NCBI RefSeq assembly: GCF_000204055.1
Contig: NW_006768789.1
Span: 401,858 to 465,857 of the forward strand
DNA from: Melampsora larici-populina 98AG31
Lineage: Eukaryota; Basidiomycota; Pucciniomycetes; Pucciniales; Melampsoraceae
Length of the DNA: 64,000 nucleotides
Direction: 5' to 3'
Part shown: positions 35,371 through 45,666 of the stretch, piece after piece
Numbering within the stretch: the stretch's first letter is position 1
Layout of the letters: each line of letters opens with the position of its first letter
The notes under the pieces: generated by a model
Seen by the model: the letters and a program-made list of their open reading frames with translations, nothing else
Told to the model about the DNA's origin: nothing
Databases searched by the model: none
Translations under genes and position numbers: made by a program

Positions 35371-35444
35371 AGGGCAGGTGAACGTCTTTGAACTGTTTCT
35401 CACCTGCTCTCACCCGATTTTTTTGTCTATGAGCCAAAAGACTT

Positions 35445-35506
35445 ATAAATTATAAGTCAACTTATAATTTATAAATCACCGAGCCACCTTGAGAGGTGGC
35501 TCGGTG
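35445..35506. repeat. Two adjacent perfect hairpins, right end of Harbinger element
   Basis: Hairpin 1 has the 13-bp stem ATAAATTATAAGT (35445-35457, 35460-35472) with a 2-nt loop. Hairpin 2 has the 13-bp stem CACCGAGCCACCT (35477-35489, 35494-35506) with loop TGAG. They lie about 90-150 bp inside the right terminal repeat. The left end has a single hairpin of different sequence. Confidence 0.75.
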
Positions 35507-35596
35507 GTCTTAAATTATGTGTTTTGGTTTAAGGACATTGAGCATGTCTTAAAACGTAAAAATGTGCCTTAAAACCCAAACTTGAACTGCCCTAAT

Positions 35597-36656
35597 ATTA
35601 TTATCATAACTCTGTACTAAAAACCCTCTATATGCTCAAAACCTGCCCTAAATTACCTCAGTTTAGAGTTTAAACTGGTCCTGCATAAGCAAAATGCTCT
35701 TATTGGTAAACTGTAAGATCTTGACAACAGCACCAGTCAAACAGAACAACCTTGACAAAGTTGAAAACACATCATTCAGCTTTTGTGTTGACAAGACACA
35801 GCTAAAGTAAGAATACAAGACAGTTGCAAGTGCTAAACTCAACAGACCTGAACAAAGAGTAAGACAAAAACTTTAAAATATTTTTCTTCAATGATGCAAA
35901 TACAACCACACATACAAACCTTGACAAAGGTGAAAACACATTATTCAGCTTTTGTGTTGACAGGGTGCAGCTGAAGTAAAAAGACAAGACATATTCCAGT
36001 GCTAAACTCAACAGACCTGGACAAAGATTAACAAAAAAACTGGCACAGATTACAACAGAGAAACAAAATGTTTATAGCTATTTAGTTGAAAGTGTTGATA
36101 GAAGAAAACAAATAATACCTTACCTTTGGAATATCTTTCTTGAATGAGACAATAAGATGCCAAAGGTAAACAGAGGCTTGCACATGAGAGCATCCAAAGT
36201 GGTCCCCAAATTGTGTAGGCTCTTGATGATGTGGGGCATCAAATAGCCAAAAATTGCTCTAGCGGACCTCACACCATTGGGGGTGAGACATCAAGAGTCT
36301 CCAGATTTTGAGCCAGGTGCTCCACATATGCAGGTTCTAGGTGGGCTCTCAACATCACATTCAACCGTTTTGATGTTAAAACGACTTACCACAAGATAAA
36401 CTGCAGTTTGTTTGCCAAACTACAGTTTCCAAGATCTGTGACTTTGCCTATGCACCCTCTCTTGTTTTCCCAATATGTTTCAACATCAAATATGTATGGC
36501 AATTAAAACTTGAGTAAGGTACACTCATATTCCATAGGGTACACACAGACCAATAAGAACATCTTACATATGCAGAACCAGTTTGAACTTTGAACTGAGG
36601 TAAGTTTTGAGCATATGGATTGAAGGGGCTGTATTACAGATCATATATGATAGTAA
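35597..36656. mobile_element. Probable TIR element next to the Harbinger right end
   Basis: Two inverted arms of about 70-80 bp: left 35630-35707 and right 36551-36616. They share ATATGCTCAAAAC, TACCTCAGTT, CAAACTGGT-like words, CTGCATA and CTTATTGGT. Weaker similarity (ATTATCATA against ACTATCATA) extends the arms outward to about 35600 and 36655. No clear target duplication, so the ends are approximate. The interior holds a tandem duplication of period 169 bp (copies from 35748 and 35917, each with TTGACAAAG and ATTCAGCTTTTGTGTTGACA). No transposase. Confidence 0.6.
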
Positions 36657-37326
36657 TGTCTGCTAAGGCCTATGTAAGGCAGCTCCATATGAGGAGGAAA
36701 ACAACTTGAACAACAAATGAGAACCCATGACTAGGGGGCAATTAATGTGATTCAAAGTCACGCATCAACAATGTGACAATTTGCCACTCAGATTCTGTGT
36801 GTGCACTGATCAGAGAGTCTGAGTAGTACATGGTCCATACTCAGACTTGAGTGACATAACATACCTTGCAGTTAATCAACCACAGTCTATGTGCTGCCTG
36901 ACTTCATTTGCATCTAACAAAAATATCAACCTAGAAACATAACCAATTTCTCTATCCCAGGCCTTGATAGCTTGATGCCTGAACAGCTGCCATTCAACAA
37001 GATATTGATTTTGTCAACATACTATAATTCTGAAAAAAATCTAAATAAATTGCAATGCATTGTAAAAAAACTGCCAGTGTTTTGATTTTCTTTGACAAAA
37101 TTAAGGAAACATAGAGAAAGAAAGTTATTTGAAAAAAAAACTGTAGAAAGAAAATAATCAGAAACTCTTCAATCACATAATCTTGAAGTTGAAAAACATC
37201 ATGCAAGAAACCAAAAAAAGAGAGTGATCCTAAGAGGAAAAAACTTTACAGAATTTAAATTATATATCAAATAATAAATAAAGCAAAAAAAAGAATCATT
37301 TTGATGAATTTGTTGTTGTTTTTTTT
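36657..37326. other. Intergenic, 3' of the second TLC gene
   Basis: Holds the second copy of the dispersed repeat (36743-36828) and AT-rich sequence, including the presumed 3' UTR of the TLC gene that ends at 37327. No gene was seen. Confidence 0.5.
36743..36828 (-). repeat. Dispersed repeat, copy b
   Basis: Reverse-complement relative of 24346-24422; see that entry for the shared words. Slightly longer, with an extra segment (GATCAGTGC-like) in the middle. Confidence 0.6.
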
Positions 37327-38779
37327 TCATTGATTTTTCCTTTTTTGATTTGGTTTTGATTTCATTCTCTTTTTTATACTTGAAATCATTTGATAGAACC
37401 ACTTTTATATAAATGAAAAGACACCATTTTATCAATCATTAGTTATTTATTTTATCTAAATACACCTCATGACAATTCAGACCAAAACACTTACGTAAAC
37501 ATTCAAAACTAGAACAGAAAGATAAATAAAAAGATCAGCTTTTACATCATCCTCATCAAAAGAAAACTTCAAGAAAAGCAAGTTTAAATATCACAAGATT
37601 ACACACCTGACAATAAGACATCTAAAGATAAAATCGTATTTAAAGTTTTCCTTCCAACTCTTTCACTAACACCAGGTTGAGAAGTACTAACAAAGATTTC
37701 ATAAGAAACATAATTACCCAAAACTAGTCTATGTAAAACAAAACAAAACAAAACATTTCAGTCATCATATTTTCTTTTAGAAAAAGAGGTTTCAATATAC
37801 CTTGATAGGAAAAATGTTATCAAGAGTGCAATTCCATTATACATTTGGGCTTTAGATCCTGTCATACCTATCTTATCGAAAAACCTTGACATAGAACACC
37901 AAACGATTCAACTAAGATCAGAAAGAGATCATGATATATAGTCTTTTGAGATCAGAGCTGTAAATACCAATGCGGATTTAAAAAGATAGTAGATGACTCC
38001 CACTGATTTCAAAAAGATCAAGAAGTGTCAGTTGTCTTCCTTAAAGTTAGAAACAAAAATCACCACTTACCAAGAGAAACACGAATCCATAATAACCACC
38101 AAAAGGTTTGATTGTATAAAGAAAAGCTATAAAACAACTTGCAGCATGTAAAAAGAAACCGATCCCATTCCCTTTGATGACCATTAATGTACTAACGGCT
38201 ATATCCCTATGATCGATTATGAATGTTTCGAATTCGCGATAGTTTGCAAAATTTGAACAAAAAGTTCACAAACGCATCAATTGATTGAAAAATGATTGTT
38301 TTATGCATGATTCGATTTACCATAAAAAATAACCGGTTGAAATTGATAAAAGATTCCTACGATCATCAAATCAATGTTTAAACCCAAAAAAATCACTTAA
38401 TCGAAATTGAAGCAAAAAAAAAATGATGAACTTACACAGCAAAAGGATTATACCCAAATAACTTATCATCATGTAATTCTTGAAACCGATCATAATTCAA
38501 TAAAAACCAACAACCAATAAAAGTAGCAAAAAAAGAATGAACCCAAGCCACAAAATGAGTATCCCAATTGAATTTAGTAAAGGAAGATAAATTAGGATAA
38601 TGTTTTGGAAAACATTTAGGTGAAAGGATTTGATGTGAGATGGATTGTAAAACAAAACATGTTAAAGTTGAACTTAATATGATCGGTAAATGGTATGGTA
38701 GGTTGTCTAGTTGTAGGGTTTTTGATAGGTTGTTTATTAAGGTTTCTATGTTTTGATTGTGAATTGAAAAGTGATTCAT
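37327..38779 (-). CDS. TLC-domain membrane protein, copy 2
   Basis: Paralogue of the gene at 22651-24122, on the same strand 14.7 kb away. Eight exons (281 aa): 38779-38436, 38356-38321, 38206-38071, 38002-37968, 37884-37801, 37728-37607, 37508-37495, 37401-37327. Exons 2-7 have exactly the same lengths as in copy 1 (36, 136, 35, 84, 122, 14 nt) and the same phases. Conserved blocks are FPKHYPNLSSFTKFNW, WDTHFVAWVHSF, STGYFLWDIAVSTLM, STIFLNPHWFFDKIGM, GSKAQM, LGNYVSY and LNVYWFYQMISSIKKRM. Differences cluster in the N-terminus, in the segment that is HGYAFLLHAAGSF in copy 1 but NGIGFFLHAASCF here (His to Asn), and in the loop after LGNYVSY. The changed His could mean altered activity. Function is unknown beyond TLC membership. 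Confidence 0.87.
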
Positions 38780-41182
38780 TTTTGAAATGGTATTGATTTT
38801 GTTTTGTGGTATGGTGGTTTGAAGGTTTGAATTGGTAACTTCGAATCGAAAAGAATGTTGATATAAGTTGATGGTTGATGGTTGATGGTTGAAGTTGAAT
38901 GATATCTTTTGATCGAGAATGTTCAGAGGAGTTCAAAATCGATCGGATCGAAGGGGTACCACACTCGATCACCACATCTCAACTCAGTGAAACTCATGTG
39001 TAACTTCAAATTCTCCACATTTCACACCTCACCAGATCAAATCAAATCAATCATCATCATATTTCACCAACCCCTAAATCTCACTCACCATCTACAAACG
39101 CAACACCTGGATCTTGGTGTCTTACAATAGAGGAGCTTACTGCAGGAAAATACCGCACGTAAAGAGCCAAACTCTTTTCAAAGAAACACAAAAATGTCCC
39201 ACCTGAGGAATGGAAGTTTGGGTTGAGTCTTTTTTTGTGTACATCGCTAGAAGACCCAAAATCACACAACATGCCATTGCTAAGCTCACTCGAGCCCGCC
39301 AATGCTAGTTTGAAAGCTAACTATAAATCATCAAATACGAAAAAATTCTTGTCAGGAATTTGAACCCCCTTGAAGACAGTGGACCGCGGCTGTTTTTCAC
39401 AGTCTGCACGTGCAGATGTGCTGATTCCTTGGCTCAATGTGCGCGAAAGGAAGGGTGTGCACAGTGCAGCTTCAAAGTTTCGCTCTCCAAGAGTGACAAG
39501 AATCAATCAGAAGCATCTTGTTCAAAAAATTGGCACAGATGATATCTGCTTTAATCCCTTTTTCTATAACCACAACAGATAAACGAAGTGGCAAAACAGT
39601 TTTTAGAAAGCAAAAAAACAGAAATGGTCTAGTTATCAAGAGGTTATTTGGCACAGTACCACATAAGATAATTTGTTGATAAACATTGAGCTTATCAGTG
39701 ACTACAAACCCTTCAACATCAGTAATTCTCAGAATATAGGCTTGTCTCTTGGGTCACCTTTGGTCTCACCAAGACAGATCCCTGTGAATATGTGGCTGCA
39801 AAAATCAATTACAAGTACCTGCGTGTCTGTGTGGGATATGCACCTTGGCACCATTAAAAGTGTACAGCTTTCCACCTGAACCTGGTCCACTTGCAATGGC
39901 AAAACCCACAACAAAACCTTGGTAGCTCATGATAAAAGTCTTAGGCTCCCTATGATATCCATCTATTGAAGACTATTCATTCCTGCTTAGAGGTTTTTGA
40001 TCCACAATTAATGCAGATCCAAGACATACTGGTACAGCCGCTATAATACTTATCAGGTTGTTATTTGAATCTTTAGAACACCCACTCTGTTTTTGACTTG
40101 TGGTCCCTATGAATGTATCAAGCTTGTTCAAATTTACACAAGCTTAAAACTTGATTTATTGTAGACCTTTTGCTCATCAAATCAGTCAACATCCAACTCT
40201 TCACTCAACATCTTCCCTCTAGCCTCAAAATCTTAGCATGTCAATAATAGCTGCCTACTTAGAACTTTCTAAAACACCATTACATCATTTCATAGTGGAT
40301 CTCATGCGGTTAACAACTTAACAATAACCCCTGTGATCAAATTTTGCAATCAGACAGGACCACAAAACTTACAATAAAACACCCTCAACATAGTGGGCGC
40401 TCTTACTGGATTGCTGATCAAGGATCTGTAACTCTTATAGAGCCTTCACTAGAGTTGGGTCTGTTCTCTTGCTGACTCATGAGAGATTAACTGACTTAGA
40501 ACTTTGGTATCTTGTGCTCCTGCTAGACTTTCACAATTAGTGGCAAGGCCTTCTGCATGGGTGCGGCTGTGCAAAGAGCGCTTTGTTAAGCTAACTGGGT
40601 GTCTGACTTCTGAGACTGAAGATCCCAACACTAAACTCAACCCAGCTCTGTCCTGAAGCTCAAAGTATATTATACCTGCAGGCAGCCATTCACAACACAT
40701 GCCAGGAGTCTTGCATGAATTTTTCTCTTCTTATCAACTATTTTCATATGCAGTTTGCATTAAATCTATATAAGATATCTACTACAACCCAATCCTTAAC
40801 TTGTAAATCATTCAAATTTCATTTCAATCATTCACATTAATACAAACTCTAAACTTTAGTCCAATTTTGATTCATGCTATTAATACTCAATAAATGAAAA
40901 TGTACATTACCAAAAAAAACAAATTGAAAAAGAGATCTAATGTATAAGAGATAATCAAAGAGTTTGAATAGATACATTGATATATTCCAAAATGATAAAA
41001 AGTAAAAAGTGAAAATTAAATCAAAAACTTGAAAAAAGAAACAGGTCAATATGCAGTTACGATTAGTATTAAAAAGAAAGAGTATCAAAGATAAAAAAAA
41101 GTTACAATCATTAAGCATATCCAAAATCAATAAAAATCAATAAAAGAAAAACTCCATCATGATGAATAAAAGACCAATTTGA
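38780..41182. other. Intergenic, no convincing gene
   Basis: Upstream region of the second TLC gene and 3' region of the Vam7-like gene. It has a short GTTGATG tandem tract near 38867-38890. ORFs at 39081-39600 and 40449-40700 lack recognisable motifs and splice context. No element with clear termini was found. Confidence 0.5.
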
Positions 41183-42493
41183 TCATGCACCTAATCTGTT
41201 CATTTTCTTTTTAGCTTCATTCAATTTCTTAGTAGTAGAATCAATTTCATTTCCAAATTCATCCAAGATTTCATTTTGTTCCATCAACTCATTATTAATC
41301 AACATACCAATCATCTTTTGTCTTTGTAAGATTTCAGTTAAGGATTTCAATTTCGTATCTTGTTCTTCTACAATCTTTGTATGTACTTGATAATCCATTA
41401 AAGCTCGATTATCTAATCCACGTGTCACAGCTGTTTCTTCTGCTACTCCTGTTCGACCTCCTCCTCCTCCTAATACTCTTGTTGTAGGTGGTCCTCTTCC
41501 TGTTCCATTTACTCCTAATAATTCGTTACGTTGCTCAGAGTTTTCGATTGGTACTTCAACTCGGCCACGTGATGCCACACCCGCTTGGGTTCTAGCAAAG
41601 ACAGTGAGTTTAGAAAGCTTCTCACAATCATCTTGTAAGCTAGTCACCAACTTGGATCTTCTTTCAAGTTCTCCTTGGCTCACACTTGCCAAAACCTTTT
41701 TCCCATTCATCTTGGTCCCGTTATTCGGTGCTGAAAACTGTTGAAGACTTTTAAGCAAATCCCCTACCCGAGCAGTAACAGAGACTAATTGACGTTTTGC
41801 CTCCACACTTAATCGATTTGATTCTCGTAACTCTGAACTTGCAGATGATCCACCTGGGTTCGAAAGTCTTCGTTGAATGAGTTGATTTCTCTCCTCAAGT
41901 AAGGAATAAATTTCTCTGATCCCAGCCTTGAGATCGTTATGCTCAATAAGCCAAGTCTGAGGGGTGAAACGGTTCGATTCTTCTGATTGAATAGTACCAG
42001 TTGAAGTCGAAGACGTTTGAGGTCGCTCATAATCCAAAAATCGACTCAAGGAAGGACTCTGAGCAATAACGGTCCTAAAATCTTTGTTAATGATAATCGA
42101 CTTTAACCAACGTTCAAGTGATTGTTGACGTTCCAAAAGTTTACTTGGATCAGGAATAGAACCAGATCCAGTGAGATAACCAAAGACACCTCTAGTTTTA
42201 GGTGGTAAAGGTGGTAAAAGAAGTGTTGAAGAACTTCCTCGATCAAGTTGTGGAGCCTTTTCAAGTTCGGCTGATAATTCTAGTCGTAATTGTTCGAATT
42301 CAGAATATCGACGTTTGACTATATAAGCCTTCAACCTCGTGGTGATCTCGATTGGGTACTAAGATAGGAAATGATGTAAGTGATGGCGTTGACTTTGGAA
42401 TTGAATGACAGTTTGACTTACTCTGACAAATGTTTTTTTATTTTCAGTTACTATTTCATAAGATTTGATGTATAGAGATTGAATTTCGAGCAT
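41183..42493 (-). CDS. VAM7: Vam7-like PX-domain Qc-SNARE, vacuolar fusion
   Basis: SNARE of homotypic vacuole fusion that binds PI3P through its PX domain and assembles with Vam3, Vti1 and Nyv1. Two exons: 42493-42422 and 42358-41183 (415 aa); the intron is 42421-42359 (GTAAGT...TTAG). PX domain at about 1-135: RRYSEF (39-44) with the PI3P-contacting Arg, the polyproline loop PPLPPK (72-77) and the ERWLKSI helix near 105. A Ser/Gly-rich linker follows. The C-terminal 65 residues form the SNARE motif: IVEEQDTKLKSLTEIL, ELMEQNEILDEFGNEID with zero-layer Q385, then KKLNEAKKKMNRL. There is no transmembrane segment, as expected for Vam7, which is held at the membrane by PX. Length is somewhat above yeast Vam7 (316 aa) because of the linker. 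The start is the first ATG in frame; an upstream out-of-frame ATG lies at 42500. Confidence 0.88.
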
Positions 42494-43218
42494 GGTTCAT
42501 AGGTCAGTGGTCTTGTGGAGCTTGGTGAATGAAGATATTGAGAAGTAGAAAATGAAGATGAAGATGTTCAAAATCGAATGAGATGACCAAAATTAAAACT
42601 TGGACTTAGTATTTAACCATAATCTCAAAACTTAAGAGATAAAACCCATACGTGTACTTAACGGTACCTTAACCAGTCAGGAGTCAGAGTAGCTAGGTGT
42701 AGCGGTTCTTGATCCCACAAAATGCGGATCTGGAATGACACACAATATCCTCAAAGCAAAACACACTCGCCAAGTCTTTCTTTGTGTGAAGAAAATCAAT
42801 AAACCAACTCCAGAAAATGTTACAAAATAGCGCATTTCCCTTCAACTCAATTTTTCTATGGTAAGATAACCAAAAAAAACCTGCGAGTAGAAAATAATGG
42901 ACATAAGATTAAAACATGATAACATCACCAGTTAATCTCAGTAAATTTTGTGAATTCGACTACAAGAATTATTGTGTTTTGTTTGAAGATTAACTCAGAT
43001 AAGACTCTCATGAGATCTACTTACAAATATTTCTTCAAAGACTTCCACATCACTTCAACTCTAATACATAAGCTTTTCATTGATATCTGAATGGTATATA
43101 TATAATCATTGTGTGATATGTATCTCTTGATAATTAGGATAATAAGATGGGTGAAAGATTTTCAGTGATGAATTTTTGAAATTTTGAAATTTTGAAATTT
43201 TGAATTTCCTGGATATTA
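42494..43218. promoter_or_regulatory. Upstream region of the Vam7-like gene
   Basis: Presumed promoter and 5' UTR of the minus-strand gene, followed by AT-rich sequence with a short GAAATTTT tandem tract (43175-43204). It ends at the TA that flanks the next element. No further feature was seen. Confidence 0.4.
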
Positions 43219-43826
43219 GGGGCTCTCAAACCTGACCCGGTTTTCAAAAACCCAGTTGACCCAGTAGGACCCCGGAAAGCTCCTGGAGAACAAACCGTCC
43301 TCGATCCATTCCGGCCCCGGCCCTCACACTTTCACTATTTGCCCCGAGGAGAGGTGGGTTAACATGGATTTCTCGGTGGTAGGAGAAGCGCCTTGATCAG
43401 GGCTCTCGATTACATATACTTTCAGTTCTGTACCACGTGTAATCACCGAGATATCCGTATGTAAGTACCCGACCCGAGCCGGTATGGATTTTCGTCGGTC
43501 TGGGGGGGCAAAAGTTACAAATCACACATTTCCCAAGCCACCAGTCATGTTCAGGGTCAGACATGTGTACCATCTGATAGCCCTCGTTGAGGCGCATCTT
43601 TTGCACCTGTCACATCTCTGGTACCATGTGACATGACTTCACAAAACACCGGTATCCGAAAACCCCCTCAGGACGGTTTGTTCTCCAGGAGCTTTCCAGG
43701 GTCCTGACCCAGTTGACTTTTTGGCAGTAACTTTGTATATAAATTTGACATTTATTGACAGCTCCCAGCCAAAAACTCAACTGGGTCAACTGGGTTTTTT
43801 CAAACCGGGTCAGGTTTGAGAGCCCC
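43219..43826. mobile_element. MITE, GGGGCTCTCAAACCTGACCC termini
   Basis: A 608-bp element flanked by TA (43217-43218, 43827-43828). Termini GGGGCTCTCAAACCTGACCC match over more than 20 bp, and the arms stay similar for about 45 bp (AACCCAGTTGACCCAGT). A second element (43265-43704) is inserted in its left arm. Without it the host element would be about 160 bp, and the region after the insertion (GACTTTTTGGC ... GCCAAAAACTC) would form the rest of a long hairpin. Confidence 0.75.
43265..43704. mobile_element. Element nested inside the 43219-43826 MITE
   Basis: Inverted arms share GGACCC-GGAAAGCTCCTGG and GAGAACAAACCGTCC (left from 43267, right reversed from 43704). The host sequence TGACCCAG occurs on both sides, which would be an 8-bp duplication as made by hAT elements; because the terminal bases do not match perfectly, 6-8 bp are possible. 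Inside lie further inverted words (GCGCCT...AGGCGC) and no gene. Confidence 0.6.
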
Positions 43827-43828
43827 TA

Positions 43829-44979
43829 TTGATATTTTGCGGAACTGCTTCAAGATAAATAAATCGATTTTGACAAACAATGGAAAAAATGAAAACAAGT
43901 TGAACAGCTGTTTAGACTGGTCACTTTCAGTAGAAGCACGTCGTTACATCGCCAATCTGGCCATCTTTGTCGTGGGGCTTACCTTTGACGATGTGTCACC
44001 CCCATTCCCTTTATAACAATACCCTCTGCCTACTTCAAGCTCCAAAGACCACATGGAAAAATTGGACATTTAAATTCAAGGGCGAGCTCTGTGTGGTCTC
44101 TTCGGAGTCGCAAGCCGCCACCCCCCCCGGCCCCCTCCGGACGGAGATATCCTCACTCATCCTGAGATTCGAGAGCTATGCTGAGCTCCGAGCGAGCAAG
44201 AATGCCAATGCTATGAATGAAACATAAAGATCCGTCAAGGTACTTTCACAATGATTTGCTCTACATTGATCACACGGAGATTCACTTCTTCTCCCTCTAA
44301 CATCGCCACCGTCACAAGGTTTAATCAATCCAAGCGGTGAATTCCTCGCCTCCGAGGAGCATTGACAAGAGCTACGTTAAGAAACAATTGATAATAGGTT
44401 TCATCGATTGTTGATGAAGGTTTTTGATGATTCGAAATTCGGTTTCGTGGGAGTAGAAAGGAATTATTGGTGGTAAGATATTCCAGACCTCGTCAAGTTT
44501 AGTATCATTTTCTACTACTGATTACTTGGAGAGTGGGATCGGAGGCGTTGAGCAGGACGAAGTTTTCACAGCCACGATCACTGGCACTGCAGTGACAGAG
44601 TTTCTAGGTCTTTAAAAGAGTAGGCTTCATTTGCATCTAGTGTTTCTTCTCTTCATTAGTTTATTCGTCTCTGGTTTATCCTCTCAGCCTGATTAGTGGT
44701 CTGTTTCCTCCTTCAATCAAATTTGACAAATTATCAAATCCTTATTATCATTGCTTTACATTATCTTTGATCATTGATTCAGGTAAAAAAATCCACATCT
44801 GATCTTCTTGTCGTTGTGTACTGCTTTCAAGTCCATTGAGTTTGAAATCCATATTGAGGCTTTCTTTATTTTCTCCATTTCCTTGATTTTATATTACGTT
44901 TCGCCTGCTTTCTATCTCTGTTCCGCATCACAGTTCATCGATTCCATCATCTTCAGAGCACTCCTCGACATCCAACATC
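43829..44979. promoter_or_regulatory. Upstream region of the secreted protein gene
   Basis: About 1.1 kb before the small secreted protein. It includes a C-rich patch near 44115-44145 and pyrimidine-rich tracts near 44640-44720, typical of fungal promoters. No TATA box or known factor site is claimed, and no other gene was seen. Confidence 0.4.
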
Positions 44980-45666
44980 ATGACATTCTCCTTACAAGTG
45001 AAGAATCTTGTGTGGGCAGCCGTCGGTATTGTTGTACTCCTTGTGACTCAAGTCCAATCTCAGGGTCGAGTAAGTTTCTGAGTCCAATCAAAATCTCCTA
45101 TCTTAGCTTCGTCTGTTGACCAGAATGACTCCACTTAATTCATATGATCATCTCGATTTCAGGCAATCTGTCAAGGTGCCTTACTCAAGGGATATGTAAC
45201 CCCTAATCAGAGGTTGTTACCACCGATGTGGCAAGGAGTTACTGCGTCTGGATCTGGCCAATGTCTCTCTTCAAAAGCATTTGCTTTAGGTACTCAGCCC
45301 AACTTTGCAATCACCTCAACTGGACCTTTGACGTGTGCGGACAGAACATATTGTCCTAACCCCAGTAACTCCGCAACAAATCCAAACACAGTAAGGTTTT
45401 GATTACAATGTCAATCACTCATCTCAGCTTTAGACCTTGACCATCATATCAATGATCTGAATTTCTAGGCCATCTGTGAGGGGAACACACTCAAGGGATA
45501 TGTAACCTCTAATCAGAGGTTGTTACCACCGAATTGGCAAGGAGCTACTGCATCTGGATCCGGTCAATGTCTCTCTTCCAATGCATTTGCTATAGGTACC
45601 CAGCCTAACTTTGAAATCACCGCAAGTAGCCAATTGAGGTGTGGAAACGGACCAAATTGTCCTTAG
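44980..45666 (+). CDS. Small secreted cysteine-rich protein with two tandem repeats (candidate effector)
   Basis: Predicted secreted protein of 171 aa, no known family. Three exons: 44980-45069, 45163-45390, 45469-45666, all phase 0. Exon 1 encodes the signal peptide (MTFSLQVKNLVW, then the hydrophobic stretch AVGIVVLLVTQVQS, cut probably after QS or SQG). Exons 2 and 3 each encode one copy of a repeat of about 65 residues: AICxGxxLKGYVTxNQRLLPP, WQGxTASGSGQCLSS, AFAxGTQPNFxIT, then two closing Cys. By my count 47 of 65 aligned residues are identical, without gaps, and the four Cys sit at the same repeat positions (C33, C64, C88, C94 and C109, C140, C164, C170), suggesting two disulphide bonds per unit. 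Exon 2 has 11 further residues rich in Asn/Pro/Ser as a linker. In a rust this profile fits an effector candidate, but secretion and host function are inferences. Confidence 0.82.

Larger units (their letters stand above)
28831..35593. mobile_element. Complete PIF/Harbinger element with two decayed genes
   Basis: A 6,763-bp element with perfect 19-bp terminal inverted repeats AGGGCAGTTCAAGTTTGGG and a 3-bp target duplication AAT (28828-28830, 35594-35596). Three-base duplications and a two-gene structure, a DDE transposase plus a Myb/SANT-like protein, are hallmarks of PIF/Harbinger. The transposase gene runs on the plus strand (29176-31416) and the Myb-like gene on the minus strand (34655-32583), convergent. 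Both ends carry perfect 13-bp-stem hairpins. A solo LTR (29873-30696) is inserted in the transposase. The element also contains several tandem duplications (31928-32193, 33152-33539, 34750-35024). Both genes carry inactivating changes, so this copy is immobile unless helped. Confidence 0.9.

Noticed and set aside
34835..35437. Long minus-strand ORFs (200 and 142 aa)
   Set aside because: They translate simple AATTGATTTGA-like and GAGAGG-like repeat arrays and have no domain or splice context; composition alone explains them.
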